From positions 2,976,001 through 3,040,000 of the forward strand of contig OX638134.1 in the NCBI GenBank assembly GCA_951804985.1: a stretch of DNA of 64,000 nucleotides, given 5' to 3'. The position numbers were made by a program, and so were the translations under genes. The notes under the pieces are model-generated. The model had not been told where the DNA came from and made no database searches. It saw only the letters and a program-made list of their open reading frames with translations. Source of the stretch: Dryomyza anilis. Taxonomy: Eukaryota > Arthropoda > Insecta > Diptera > Dryomyzidae. Below, in pieces: positions 33,392 to 45,549 of this stretch (its first letter is position 1; each line of letters begins with the position of its first letter).

Positions 33392-34732
33392 TAAAAAATA
33401 ATGTCTATAAAGATTCGGTAAGCCTTATACACCATCCGGTCATCAAAATTTAAAGAAGTTTAAATCCCTTCTGATGCATATTTTTCAAACTAAATCAAAC
33501 TTAGTCAAAAATAAGCTTTCTCTTGGATTCTATAAATAAAATATACACCATATTCCGACTTGAAAACACTTTGTTTGTAATAGAAAAACCATAAAGTTTT
33601 TACATTTGTTCTAAATTTAAAAATTGCACGTTTTAATGACGCAAATGAAAGCATGCAGCCTAGTGCTGTCGACAAACGAGCCTCCTTTGCAAACGATAAA
33701 ATTAAATGTCACGCATACGACACACCAGGTGGGCGGACGCCAGCCGTGCAATATGAAGCTTCCGGTTTATTAAAAACTTTAACACCTTTTGTTGGCGGTG
33801 CCTTTAAAATGGTAGCCATTTGTTGGCCAACACACTCAAATCCAACACAACATGTTGTTCTGTGTGTTTGTCAACGTGTAGGTAATACGTAGGTCGGACG
33901 AAAAATATTGCATGTCTTCCGTTGGCGACTGGTTTCTTGTCACTGCCGGAAACCGGAAGTATTAGCTGGCCAAGCGCAGGAAGCAGACAGCAAAACGCTT
34001 TAAGCGCCCCAACGTGCAACAAACACGCAGCGCTTTTTATTTTATGAGGCCACTTAAAGCAACACTTGACGGTACTGTCACCAGTCACATCAGCAGCCTT
34101 AGGCGTTGCCAGATTAAACTAAAACTTAAAAAAAAACAGTAACAATTTCTATAAAAGCTTTTAGAAGTGCTGTTGCTGCTTCTTCTGCTTTTGCGTCCAA
34201 TACTGCTTCTTGCCATATTGACCGCTTTCATTATGCTTGAAGTGAGTTTGCGACTTAAGCACTTGATGGCCGTCGGTTGGGCGGTTGGTTGGTTCCTTAG
34301 TTTGTTCGTTTGCAACTCGCCGATTGCAAAAATTGTTGCCAACAATAATCTGATGCGATTATAAACTTTTTCCAGCTTGCCAAACAAACACTTGCTTAGT
34401 TTTTAAGCCAACAAATATTTTCTATTCTACCCAACAAACACTCACAGGCTGAGAGACCGACAGACAGACACATGCACGAGTTATGCGCCGCCCTTGTAAG
34501 TGCCGCATTTTCCGTCGACTGCAGTTTGTGCGCAAAACTTGTTTGCGGCCAGAGTCAAAGCCAAAGATTATTAAGAATTTAGGAGAAAATAATGAATTAC
34601 GAGCGACGAGCGAAATTCTAAGTGGCAAGTTGGAAGAATTTAACAAGGATCAAAGGATCAACGAAAACCTTGCTTTGATTTTATTTTTAAATTTCTGATT
34701 AGTTTTATAAACTTGAAAATATTTTAAAATAT
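33392..34732. other. Unique, moderately GC-rich DNA
   Basis: No repeat and no accepted gene. 33640-34080 is non-repetitive with normal complexity, and contains TTTTATTTTATGAGGCC (about 34036) among other AT-core words. It could be regulatory or intronic DNA. Overlapping minus-strand frames (33804-34088, 34085-34387) lack domains. Confidence 0.45.
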
Positions 34733-34840
34733 GAAAGGAAAGAAAAGAAAAGAAAAGAAAAGAAAAGAAAAGAAAAGAAAAGAAAAGAAAAGAAAAGAAA
34801 AGAAAAGAAAAGAAAAGAAAAGAAAAGAAAAGAAAAGAAA
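34733..34840. repeat. (AAAAG)n pentanucleotide microsatellite
   Basis: About 21 perfect AAAAG units, a pure purine tract on the plus strand of roughly 105 bp, able in principle to adopt H-DNA-like structures. It abuts the 8-bp array. Confidence 0.97.
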
Positions 34841-34856
34841 TGAATTCAAAAGGAAA

Positions 34857-36362
34857 GGAATCTAGGAATCTAGGAATCTAGAAATCCAGGAATCTAGGAA
34901 TCTAGGAATCTAGGGATCTAGGAATCTATGAATCTAGGAATCTAACAATCTAGGAATCTAGGAAATCTACGAATCTAAATCTAGGAATCTATGAATCTAT
35001 GAATCTATGAATCTATGAATCTATGAATCTATGAATCTATGAATCTATGAATCTATGAATCTATGAATCTATGAATCTATAAATCTATGAATCTAGGAAT
35101 TTAGAAATCTAGAAATCTAGAAATCTAGGAATCTAGGAATCTAGGAATCTCGGAATCTATGAATCTACTAATCTAGAAATCTAGGAATCTATAATTCTAG
35201 AAATCTAGGAATCTAGGAAACTAGGAATATAGGAATTTAGGATTCTAGGATTCTTGGAATCTAGGAATCTAAGAATTAAGAAATCTAGGAATCTAGGAAC
35301 CTTGGAATCTAGGAATTTAGGAATCTAGGAATGTAGGAATCTAGGAATACAGGAATCTAGAAATTTAGGATTCTAGGAATTTAGGATTCTAGGAATCTAG
35401 GAATCTAGGAATTTAGGAATCTAGGAATCAGGGAATCTAGGAATTAAGGAATCTAGGAATTTAGTAATCTAGGAATCTAGGAATTTAGGAATTTAGAAAT
35501 CTAGGAATCTATGAATCTAGGAATCTGGGAATCTATAAATCTAGAAATCTAGGAATCTATGAATCTATGAATCTAGGAATCTAGGAATCTAGGAATCTAG
35601 GAATCTAGAAATTTAGAAATCTAGGAATCTAGGATTCTAGAAATCTAGGAATCTAGAAATCTAGGAATCAAGGAATTTAGGAATCTAGGTATCTAGGAAT
35701 TTAGGAATCTAGGAATCTATGAATCTATGAATCTATGAATCTATGAATCTATGAATCTATGAAGCTATGAATCTATGAATCTATGAATCTATGAATCTAT
35801 GAATCTAGGAATCTATGTATCTATGAATCTATGAATCTATGATTATATGATGCTATGAATCTGTGAATCTATAAATCTATGAATCTATGAATTATGAATC
35901 TATGAATCTATGAATCTGTGAATCTAGGAATCTATGAATCTAGGAATCTAGAATTCTATGAATCTAGGAATCTAGGGATCTCGGAATCTAGAAAACTTGG
36001 AATCTAGGAATCAAGAAATCTATGAATCTAGGAATCTAGTAATCTATGAATCTATGAATCGACGAATCTATGAATCTATGAATCTATGAATCTATGAATC
36101 TATGAATCTAGGAATCTAGGAATCTATGAATCTAGTAATCTAAAAATCTAGAAATCTAGGTATCTAGGAATCCAGGAATCTAGGAATATAGAAAACTAGT
36201 AATCTAGGAATCTAGAAATCTAGGAATCTAAGAATTTACGATTTTAGGAATCTAGGAATTAAGGAATTAAGGAATCTAGTAATCTAGGAATCTAGGAATT
36301 AAGGAATCTAGGAATCTAGGAATTTAAGACTTTAGGAATCTAGGATTCTAGGAATATAGTAT
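34857..36362. repeat. 8-bp satellite GGAATCTA/TGAATCTA
   Basis: About 1.5 kb (near 188 units) of an 8-bp repeat. GGAATCTA is the general form. Homogeneous TGAATCTA blocks lie at about 34985-35095, 35715-35905 and 36030-36110, with shorter AGAAATCTAG-type stretches elsewhere. The blocks indicate separate local amplifications of a single-base variant. There is no coding frame, since TAG and TGA recur in each phase. Confidence 0.95.
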
Positions 36363-38214
36363 AGGAATGTTTTTTTGAATATAAATAGTAAAAGAAACAA
36401 AACATTTCTTTTTTGCACAAATTTAAAACCAAATCATTAAAGACAACATTTCCACACATCATTTATGCAGCACAATGCCGTCAAAAAGTAAATGGTTTTA
36501 AATTCATAAAAAAAACCGCAGTCACATACTGACCGGATTCAGCAGGTGTTTGCAACGGAAGCAGCCACTCTACAATGTTACAAGCAGCTATTGACACATG
36601 CTTTTGCCACTTTATAATTTAGTTCTTTTTTTGAACCTGACTTTAGCACTCATTTAATATGCCGTATGCATACATTAAACATATGAAACAAAAAAAATGA
36701 AAAAAAACTAAAAACATAAAATGTATATAACTAATAAACTAAAATATAAAACTTTGTTTAAGTTTCGCGTAACTTGTACCAAAGAAAGTCTTGTATAAAT
36801 TTGCAGCTTATTTTTATTAACCGTACTTTTTATGGTTTATAACACCGAACCTTTTGGTTTTTTGTACAGCTATTCATTTGTAATTCGCCAAACTTTTTAA
36901 CAAAATATTTGACAACGTCTTTTGTATAATATTCGTGTTGATTTTAGTTACTGTTTTGACGTCGTTTTGGTGCCTTTTTTGGTAGTTACAGTGTCGTGCT
37001 GATTTTTATTCCCTGAAGCATATTTTGCGTGATTCTTATATTTATACTGTGCTTATTTTAATAGTATTACACTTTAAATTGGTTTCTGATAACCGATTAC
37101 TTGGTACTTGCTTAAAAAATTGATAACCGATTACTCTGTAATTGAACTTCTAAATAACTTCAACTAATTTTAAACTGTCAAATAAAACTAAAATTCCACA
37201 AAAATATCTTCAACATTACACCGAATACCAAAATTACCCCATAAGTCGTCGAAATTCCTTGTGTCAGCCGTTAATTGAAATTCTTCGTCGCATTCAATTA
37301 ACGAAATTTTTGCGATATGAGACCAATTAAAAGTGCTTCGCAGAAGAATTATTAACACTTTGGTCGCGGATGCTGCTTCGGTGACTGCTTCCTGTCGCCT
37401 CTCGGTTGAGTACATAAACTGCGACTGTAACGCGACGCCAAATGAAATACGCTAATTTATAAAAAGAACGGAGCAGGGCATTAGTCGCACTTCTTTATTT
37501 TATTTTGTAATACTTACTAACTGTGCGATGCCACAAAAGCACAAAGGATACGCGGCGGCAGATTCACTGAAAATACTAAAAAATGCACTGGCAAAACGTC
37601 TTCGTTGTCCTTGATGTGCTACGGTTCTGGCGCTTTTGAATGGCTGTTGGCACTGCAAGGACATGATGCGGATGTCAAGGAGTAACGGGGAGAAGGAGGC
37701 AGCGCAGAATGTAGTCGAAATATTGCCTCAAACAAAGCTACGTGTCTACGCGCATCTATGAGTGTAAATTTCAACACCGCTCAGATAATTAAGCCGAAAA
37801 CCAACCAACGCAAGCGAGGCGCGAACACGTTGAAATAAGCTGCAAAAGGAGCAGCAACAACAGCAGTCGCAACAAAAACTAGAACAAACGACACAGGAAT
37901 GGAATGCAGGCAGGCAGGCTGCAGGAGTCGCTGTATTTGATCCTTTTGCTAGAGGAAATTAATATAAAAGCGCGGAATGCGCACGAATGACACGCTGAAG
38001 TGCGAAATCGTTTAAGTGGCTGCAGCGAGCGGCAACAGTGGAAAGAATGCAGATTAAAATTAATAAAAAATAAAAAAGATGTATTTAGTAATTGACGCAA
38101 AGTTTTATTATTTTTTGAACGGGTTTTTGTAGATTTTTGATAAATACGTTATTTGCGGTAACGGACAGAATTTATATTTATTGTTTCAATATTACTTTTT
38201 CTTTTTATTTATTT
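36363..38214. other. Unique DNA, no gene accepted
   Basis: Two AACCGATTAC motifs (about 37091 and 37123) match the later GGTTACTTTGAAAC repeats. Otherwise nothing is recognised. Confidence 0.5.
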
Positions 38215-39640
38215 TGCTTCCCCGACAATTCTTCCTTTGAGAAATTCTATCTTCCATTCTTCCCGGACAACTCTTTCTTAAGAGATTTTTCACGAGATTA
38301 TTTTTCCTCCAAGACAATTCATTCAAGAATAATGCCTTCACATAAATTCTCTCTCGTCAATTTAAAAACAATTTCCTCCCAATAACTAACTTCCGACATT
38401 CCTCTATGAAATTTTCTTAAAGGGCTCAGTTCTCGACTTTTGGTATCCCACTGAATAAATAAACTATTCTTTACCTTATGGATAATTCTTTCTCGAGACT
38501 TATTTCTGTCAATTCTTTTCCAAAACATTTTTCTCATGAGATAATTCTTCCCGGAGAAAATTCATCTCCAGAAAATTTCGTCAGGAAAATGTATTCCAGT
38601 GAAATTTTCCCCGATACCATACATCGCAGACACATTTTTCTTCAATATATTACTTCACACAAACATTTTTTATAAATAATAATTGTTTGGCGCAACAGTT
38701 CTGAAGTATATAGGTTCTGTAGAATCTAGGTAGATCTAGGTAGTTCTGAAGAATTTAGGTAGAGACAAGCATTCAAAGACAACTCTTAACCGTTGCAAGT
38801 AAAACTTAGTCACTGCAATTGATTCCCGTAAATATTCCCAGATAGCATACTTCACAGACATATTCTTCCCCGAGATATTGCTTCACACACACAGAATTTT
38901 AATAATAATAATTGTTTGGCGCAAAGTTCTGCAGAATCTAGGTCGAGACAATTATTTAAAGACAATTTTTAAACAATGAAATTGTCACCGAATTTCTTAT
39001 TATAGACCATTCATTCCTAAAATTTTCGAAAGTGCTTAGTTTTCTATTTTTAATATCCACTCAATAAACAGACTGTTCTTCACCAAAAATTATCCATTTG
39101 ACAAATTCTTGCATCAAACAATTCATCTCGTTCAATTCTTCGTTACGTCATTTTTTTCCGATACAAATTCCTCACCGGACAATAACTACACGAAAAATAT
39201 TTACCGTCAATTCGTCCATATATATATATATATCAGATATATAATTCTTCCCCGAGCCATTTCTTCCCTTAAAGAATTTTTTCCCCGAGTAATTTTTTTC
39301 CCGAGACAATTATTTTTTGAGACATTTCTTGCCTAAAACATCTCTTTCCTGGGACAATTCTCCGATGATTTTGCAATTTTCCAGAAAATATTTCTTTGAA
39401 ATGATCTTAAAGTACTCAGTTTTCGATTTTTATTATACCATTCAATAAATTTAAATTAAATTTAATTTCATCAATTCTTCTCATGACAATTCTTCCGTGG
39501 AATTTGTTCTCCAAATCTTTCCTAATACAATTTATCACCAAGATAATTATTTTCCCTGGATATCTATTCCAAAAATGTCTTTGCCCAGAGAATACTTTCT
39601 CGAAAAGAGCTTAATCTGATCCGTTTAGTAATTTTGACAC
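38215..39640. repeat. Degenerate satellite (CCCGAGACAATTCTT type) with higher-order copies
   Basis: Drifting units of about 20-24 bp near TTCCCCGAGACAATTCTT. Longer blocks recur: AATTGTTTGGCGCA at 38681 and 38910 (229 bp), and a (G/A)CTCAGTT(C/T)TCGA-type block at about 38427, 39036 and 39414. It is an old complex repeat. Small frames such as 38137-38385 are translations of the repeat. Confidence 0.7.
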
Positions 39641-39756
39641 TACACTAAATCAATTTTTAAATTTTATGAACTTACACTAAATAACAATTAAATTTTAAAA
39701 CTATTTTTTTTTACTTTAAATTTATATATTTAATATACTATTTACTCTTTTTTTCT

Positions 39757-40732
39757 ATTAACTGTAAACGTCTATTATAAACTCTATACGAAACTCTATA
39801 CAAAACTCTATACAAAGCTCTTTACAAAACTCTATACTAAACTCTACAATAAACTCCGAACTATTCTCTTAACTAATCTTTTTAATACACATTATACTAA
39901 ACCCTCTACTAAGCTCTATAATTAACTCAATACTAAAGTCTACATCAAACTCTATACTAAACTCTATACTAAACTATATACTAAACTATATACTAAACTC
40001 TATACTAAACTCTATACTAAACTCGAAACTAAACTCTAAACTAAACTCTAAACTATATCCTTACTAAACTTGTTAGTACACTTTATTCTAAACTCTCTAC
40101 TAAACTCTGTAGTAAACCAGTTACTAAATCTATACTAAACTCTATTATAAACTCTAAACTATTCTCCGTACTAATCTTATTAATACAAATTATACTAAAC
40201 TCTATACTATACTCTATAATTAATTCTATACTAAAGTCTATATCAAACTCTATACTAAACTCTATACTAAACTCTACAATTAACTCTATACTAAAGTCTA
40301 TATCAAACTCTATACTAAACTCTATACTAAACTCTATAATTAACTCTATACTAAACTCTTTACTAAACTCTAAAATTAACTCTATACTGAAGTCTATATC
40401 AAACTCTATACTAAACTCTATACTAAACTCTATACTAAAATCTATACTAAACTCTAAGGTCTATAGTAAACTTTTTACTACACTTTATACTAAACTCTCT
40501 ACTAAACTCTGTAGTAAACCCTGTACTAAACTCTATATCACACTCCATACTAAACTCTGTACTTAACTCTATAATAAATTCTATACTAAACTCTAAACTA
40601 TTCTCCTCACTAAACGTTTTAATACACATTATAATAAACTCTTTACTAAACTATTTGCTGAACTCTTTACAAAACTCTATACTAAACACTATACTAAACT
40701 TTGTACTAAACTCTATTCCGAGTATTAATTAA
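39757..40732. repeat. 12-bp satellite TATACTAAACTC
   Basis: Nearly 1 kb of a 12-bp repeat, most homogeneous at 39950-40020 and 40240-40440. AATTAACTC and AAAGTCTATATC variants recur together about every 70-80 bp near 39920-40400, a weak higher-order pattern. Because 12 is a multiple of 3, the minus-strand frame at 40447-40629 stays open and encodes an EFS-repeat peptide. I regard that as accidental. Confidence 0.95.
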
Positions 40733-42649
40733 AAGAACCACAATAAAATTTCTTGATATTCGACTTTCAATTTGCAATTTTAAATATAAATTTATTTAAA
40801 CTAAATAAAAATGATTTATATAAATTTATTTTATTTAAAATAAAATAAAATCATTAAATATCAAAAATATATTTTTTTTTATCTTAATTAATTTGCTATT
40901 TTGTCCCACTGTTCATTAGCACTGTCAGCCAGGCACTTTTGCGCTTTGCGCCTCAGCACACACCAAAAGCAATTAAATTAATATTATTTCGCAGGAAACC
41001 CGACCCTACCACCGACAACCGCTCGCACCACTCCCGAGGGCGCGCTGCGGAACTTTGTCACTTTCTGCACTTTATTAAAAAGGATAAAAGGAGGACATTA
41101 TTCGCAGTGTTTAGCCGCAGGTTGGCCGCTTTGTTTGCGCTGCTTGTGCTGTGCTGTCTGCGGTGGAAACGGCAACGGCGGCGCAGAGGTGCGAGTGCTG
41201 CTTAAAGTAGTCCTGGCGGAGCATATAAAAGGACAAGTACAACAACAACCAAAAGCAACAATCTACAATATAAACAACGAATGAATGTCAAGTGGATAAC
41301 GTGGTTACGTGAAGTGGATGCTTTTGAAAAGAGCAACATTGCTGACGACAACAACAAAAGCAGAGCAAAAGCAGAAGACAAGCAATTGTCCTTAAAGTGT
41401 CCTGCAGCGACAGCAAAAGCAAAGTATACCTTTGCGTCGCTGCAACCGCAAGCAAAAGCAGCCGCAGGACATTGCTATACCAATGGAAGAAAATATCTGG
41501 CATTCAGTATAAAACAAAAAGCTTTATGCAGCCTTGAATCGTTGTTTGTATATAATTTTAAAACAATTGTTAATAATTTTAAAATTGGAATTTTCAAAAT
41601 TTTATCACCTCTCCTGCTAGGTGCCACTCAAATGCACATTGTACGTTTGACTCACATTTAAAATATGTCTGTCTTTTTGTGCAACAGCTTTGGTTCAAGG
41701 AATTTGGCCTCTGGGTATTTATATAATTCATTGCGATTTCAACAGTTCAGAGTAGCAGAGTCGAGCGGTGTCGAGCCGAGTTGAGCCTCACAAAACCGCC
41801 TGTCTGCAGCAACCTTCAGCCTCTTTTCGACTGCTTAAATATTCTTCTACAATCTACTTTCACAATTTTCTACTACATCCTTCTTCAATGCACTTTCAAA
41901 TGAATTCAGTTTGAATACGGGTTAAATGTTGTCTTATTGTCGTTGTACCCAACGTCTTCATCTTCGTCATCATCATCTTCGTCATCTTCATCATCATCTT
42001 CTTCTCCATATCATCCTCATAATTCTCATCTTTGCCCGCTTTTGCTCTCACAGTCGTTGTTGTAAAAGCCAGTTTCCGGCGGATGCGGTTGAAAATGAAG
42101 TTGCTGGAAATGCGAGCGAAATGAATATCCGCCCTTTGTGTCGCCGGTTAGCTGCAGGCAACAATTGAACACAATTCTTGTTGTTTGCAAGGATTTCTAT
42201 TCGAAGAAATTTAAAGAAGATTTTGTACCAAAATTGTACAAGTCTCAACTGGTTTCAACCCACTGATCACGACCTCCAAAACAAGCAGGTTTAATTTTCT
42301 GTCGAAATTCATATAATAGAGAACACAAATCATATTAAATTTGTTCCACAGTACAGTGCTTTAACGGCTTAAATTCGATTTATGTTCATATCGTATTAAA
42401 ACCCAAATTCTGGCACAATAAAAATGAAATTCGATCAGAATACAAAATTCCGAGACAAAATATTTGTCATTTTTCAGGAATATTTTGGGCATATTTCCGG
42501 AAAACACACAGAAAAATGGAATATTATGGGAAGTGTATAGCATGTTGTAAAATTTTTATGAATTTCAATGGCAGATTCACTGCAATTTTGGCACCAGGCA
42601 GAAAACAGACAGCTTTTGATACAAATCTTTTTAAGTACCCTGAGGTATT
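40733..42649. other. Unique DNA with a TCA/TCT microsatellite
   Basis: 41950-42010 is TCATCT-rich. The frame at 41281-41661 (126 codons) is alanine- and lysine-rich with no domain and overlaps a minus frame of similar length. I do not accept either. Confidence 0.5.
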
Positions 42650-43237
42650 ACACCATTTACAAATGTAATTCATAAAAAATCAATTGAAGTTCAGAAATTC
42701 CCTTTGAAATTCAAAAGACATCAATTGAAATTCAGAAATTCCATTTGAAATTCAAAAGACACAATTGAAATTCAGAAATTCCATTTGAATTTCAAAAGAC
42801 ATTAATTGAAATTCAGAAATTCCATTTGAAATTCAAAAGACATCAATTGAAATTCAGAAATTCCATTTGAAATTCAAAAGACATCAATTGAAATTCAGAA
42901 ATTCCATTTGAAATTCTAAAGACATCAATTGAAATTCAGAAATTCCATTTGAAATTCAAAAGACATCAATTGAAATTCAGAAATTTTCATTTGAAATTAA
43001 GAAAATTTCATTTGAAATTCAGAAATTTCTATTTGAAATTCAGAAATTTCCATTTGATATTCAGAAATTTTCATTTGAAATTCAATTTTCAGAATTTCAA
43101 TTGATGTCTTTTAAATTTCAAATGGAATTTCTGAATTTCAATTGATGTCTTTTGAATTCCAAATGGAATTTCTGAATTTCAATTGATTTCTTTTGAAATA
43201 CAATTGGTATTTTCTGAATAACATTTGTAAATGGTGT
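42650..43237. mobile_element. Loop-less foldback element FB3 of 41-bp repeats
   Basis: 588 bp. The left end is ACACCATTTACAAATGT and the right end is its exact complement. The left arm holds about eight units of 41 bp (CAATTGAAATTCAGAAATTC, then CATTTGAAATTCAAAAGACAT). From about 43090 the same repeat runs inverted for two to three units. The arms meet with almost no loop and are unequal in length. No clear target duplication (GAGGTAT against GATGTTAT is imperfect). Classified as foldback-like by structure alone. Confidence 0.8.
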
Positions 43238-43954
43238 AGATGTTATGAAGTTAGTAAAAATTGTGAAAGCTATAGACGGTCTAAACCCGTTAATTTTAAA
43301 TTTTTATTTTTTTTTTAATTTAAAGTAGTTATTTTTAAATTAAAAAAAAAAAAAAAAATTAAAAAAAAATAATTTCGTTAAAAATTCAGCTAATTTTGCG
43401 CATTTCCTTAAACATTTGCACTTCAATGCTGCTGTCGTTGCCTCTACTGCTGCTGGTGCTGCTGCTCAGTATCCGCAAAACATAAATTTAGATTCAACTA
43501 CTTAAATTCAACACGAGGCTTAAATCGAATCCTTCGCACCAACACAGTTGCATGCATCATTACGCACACACTCACACACACACATGAACATACACAGGAC
43601 TCTTATGGGAAGACAGGCTGAGACTTAGCTGCCTGAGCAGACGGACCAGCGCTTATGAAGAACGGGTTGAACATGCAGAACGTGACAAGAATACAAATTC
43701 GCGCAATTACTCCAGAGGAAAGAAAGACAAACGCAAGAAGCTGCAAAAGACGTTGCCAGTTGCCAGGACGTGTCGGCGGCAGGATGGATGTTCGGTCCTG
43801 TTGATGCCAGCGAAAGAGAAACTGATGCAAGGACATACAGCGTATATGCATTAGTGATGTGTGAACGGTGTAAAAGTAAAGGATGTTGGATTATAATAAA
43901 TTATATGCGGAAATTTAAAACATGTTTTATATTTCATAAAGTTTTTTTTAGATT
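43238..43954. other. Unique DNA; A/T palindromic tract
   Basis: 43300-43375 alternates poly-T and poly-A around TTAAATT words and can fold back. 43570-43860 is of normal complexity. Frames there lack domains. Confidence 0.45.
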
Positions 43955-44530
43955 CGGTTACTTAAAATGCAGTCACTTTTATAATGGTTACTTATAAAAA
44001 GTGTTTAAAATTAAACCTGACCACCAGATATAATTTAAGTAAATTTAAGTAAATCTAATTATTATTTGTTTAATGGTTAACCGTTTCCTTCCATACCGCT
44101 TACTCAAAATCCGGTTTTCTTTAAAACGGGTTATTCAAACTGAGCAATAAAACCCAAACGAATATAAAATTCAATGTTGGTTACTCTCTTTCTTTATTGA
44201 ATTGATGGTTACTTTATACACATATTTCAATATTATAAAAAAAAACGAATTATTTTACTCAGATAAAAACTCAAAACCCATTAAATCAAAAATAGTAATT
44301 ACTATTTTCATAAAAAAATGAAATATATTCAAATATATGCAGAAAGTAGTAACTTTAAGACTGGTAGCTTATAAATGAGCGCACTAGCAATCGGTTACTT
44401 GAAACCGGTTACCTTGAAATCGATTACTTTAAAGTGGTTACTTTGAAACTGGTTACTTGATACCGGATACTTTGGAAATGGTTACTTTTAATCCGGTTAA
44501 TTTTCAATCGATTACTGGTAAGGTAAACTG
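43955..44530. repeat. Degenerate GGTTACTTTGAAACC repeat
   Basis: Phrases such as CGGTTACTTGAAACCGG, GTGGTTACTTTGAAACTGG and GAAATCGATTACTTTAAAG recur about every 16-21 bp, densest at 44390-44530. Many are partial palindromes of CCGGTTACTTTGAAACCGG type. Isolated relatives lie at 37091-37132 and 44741. Confidence 0.7.
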
Positions 44531-45549
44531 GTTTCATAAAAAATATTTTTTTTGTAAACCGACGATTTAATTTGACCATAACAAAAATGTCTCCTTAAAT
44601 GTAAAAATATATTTAAATATCAAAATAATTTATTAAATAATAATTTTTCTAATTACCAATACTCAAATAAAAATAAGGTAACCATTTTAAATGTTTCTCT
44701 TATTTATGTTTGTTTTTTATTTTCAAAAATTTCCATCTGGTAACCGATTACATTGTACTCTAATCACATCTTCCAACAACCAAGATATGCAAAATATTCA
44801 ATTGCCTGCCGAAAACTCTTCTAATTCATTTGAGCCATAAAATCGCAAATGTAAACAGAACCCACTACGTACATTTTGCACTTGTGTTTTTGCAAATGTG
44901 TTGCCCAAACAATACAAAAACCCCACTCATCCTACTACAGAATACGCCAGGACAATCCATGTATAAAACGCAGGCACAGGAAGTTTCAAATTTATGCGAA
45001 AGTTGACAAAATTGACACAAAGTTGAAGATTTGCCGAAGATTTGTGCAAAATTTTGTAAGACTTTGTTGTGCGAGACTGGCTGTGCGAGAACTTTGCTGC
45101 AAAATTAGTTGGCTCTGCGAAGGACATAAAATACTTGGCTATGGCCAAACACTGGCTCAAATTGAAATGAACGGCGTGGCGCGCGTCAAGATTGGCGTCT
45201 GGCGACGGCATCTTTGGCAGCATTGTCAACGGCTGCACTTAATTGTGTGCAGTGCAACAAAGTTGTGGACTTAGTTAAGAGCCACCCGAATGGCCAGACA
45301 TTAATTACATCGTCGCTGGGAACAATGTAACCTTGTTATGCAGCTCAACTGGAACAATCTAATGCAAAGTAGTACGTTTACTTTGTAGATTCTGTAGAAA
45401 ACAGTTTGAGGTGATACAAAGTTGGTGTTGTGCGAAAGCTATTGTTTTGTGGAAATTGAGGGAGTTAGGGCCATTTTTCGTAAACCTTTTTCAAATAATA
45501 CTCTCCAATATTTTTTTAAAATTTATTATTCTTTTTTTTATATCGGATA
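44531..45549. other. Unique DNA, no gene accepted
   Basis: The plus frame 44876-45274 (132 codons) and the minus frame 44927-45238 overlap almost fully and neither shows a domain. The segment has AAGTTGACAAAATTG-like short repeats near 45000-45030. Confidence 0.45.

Noticed and set aside
40447..40629. An EFS-repeat peptide gene on the minus strand
   Set aside because: Open only because the 12-bp period is a multiple of three; no start context or other support.
41281..41661. A 126-codon alanine- and lysine-rich frame
   Set aside because: Composition follows CAA/GCA repeats, an opposite-strand frame of similar quality overlaps it, and no motif is present.
44876..45274. A 132-codon plus frame with an overlapping 103-codon minus frame
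   Set aside because: Two mutually exclusive frames of equal quality with no domain in either; both are compatible with chance.
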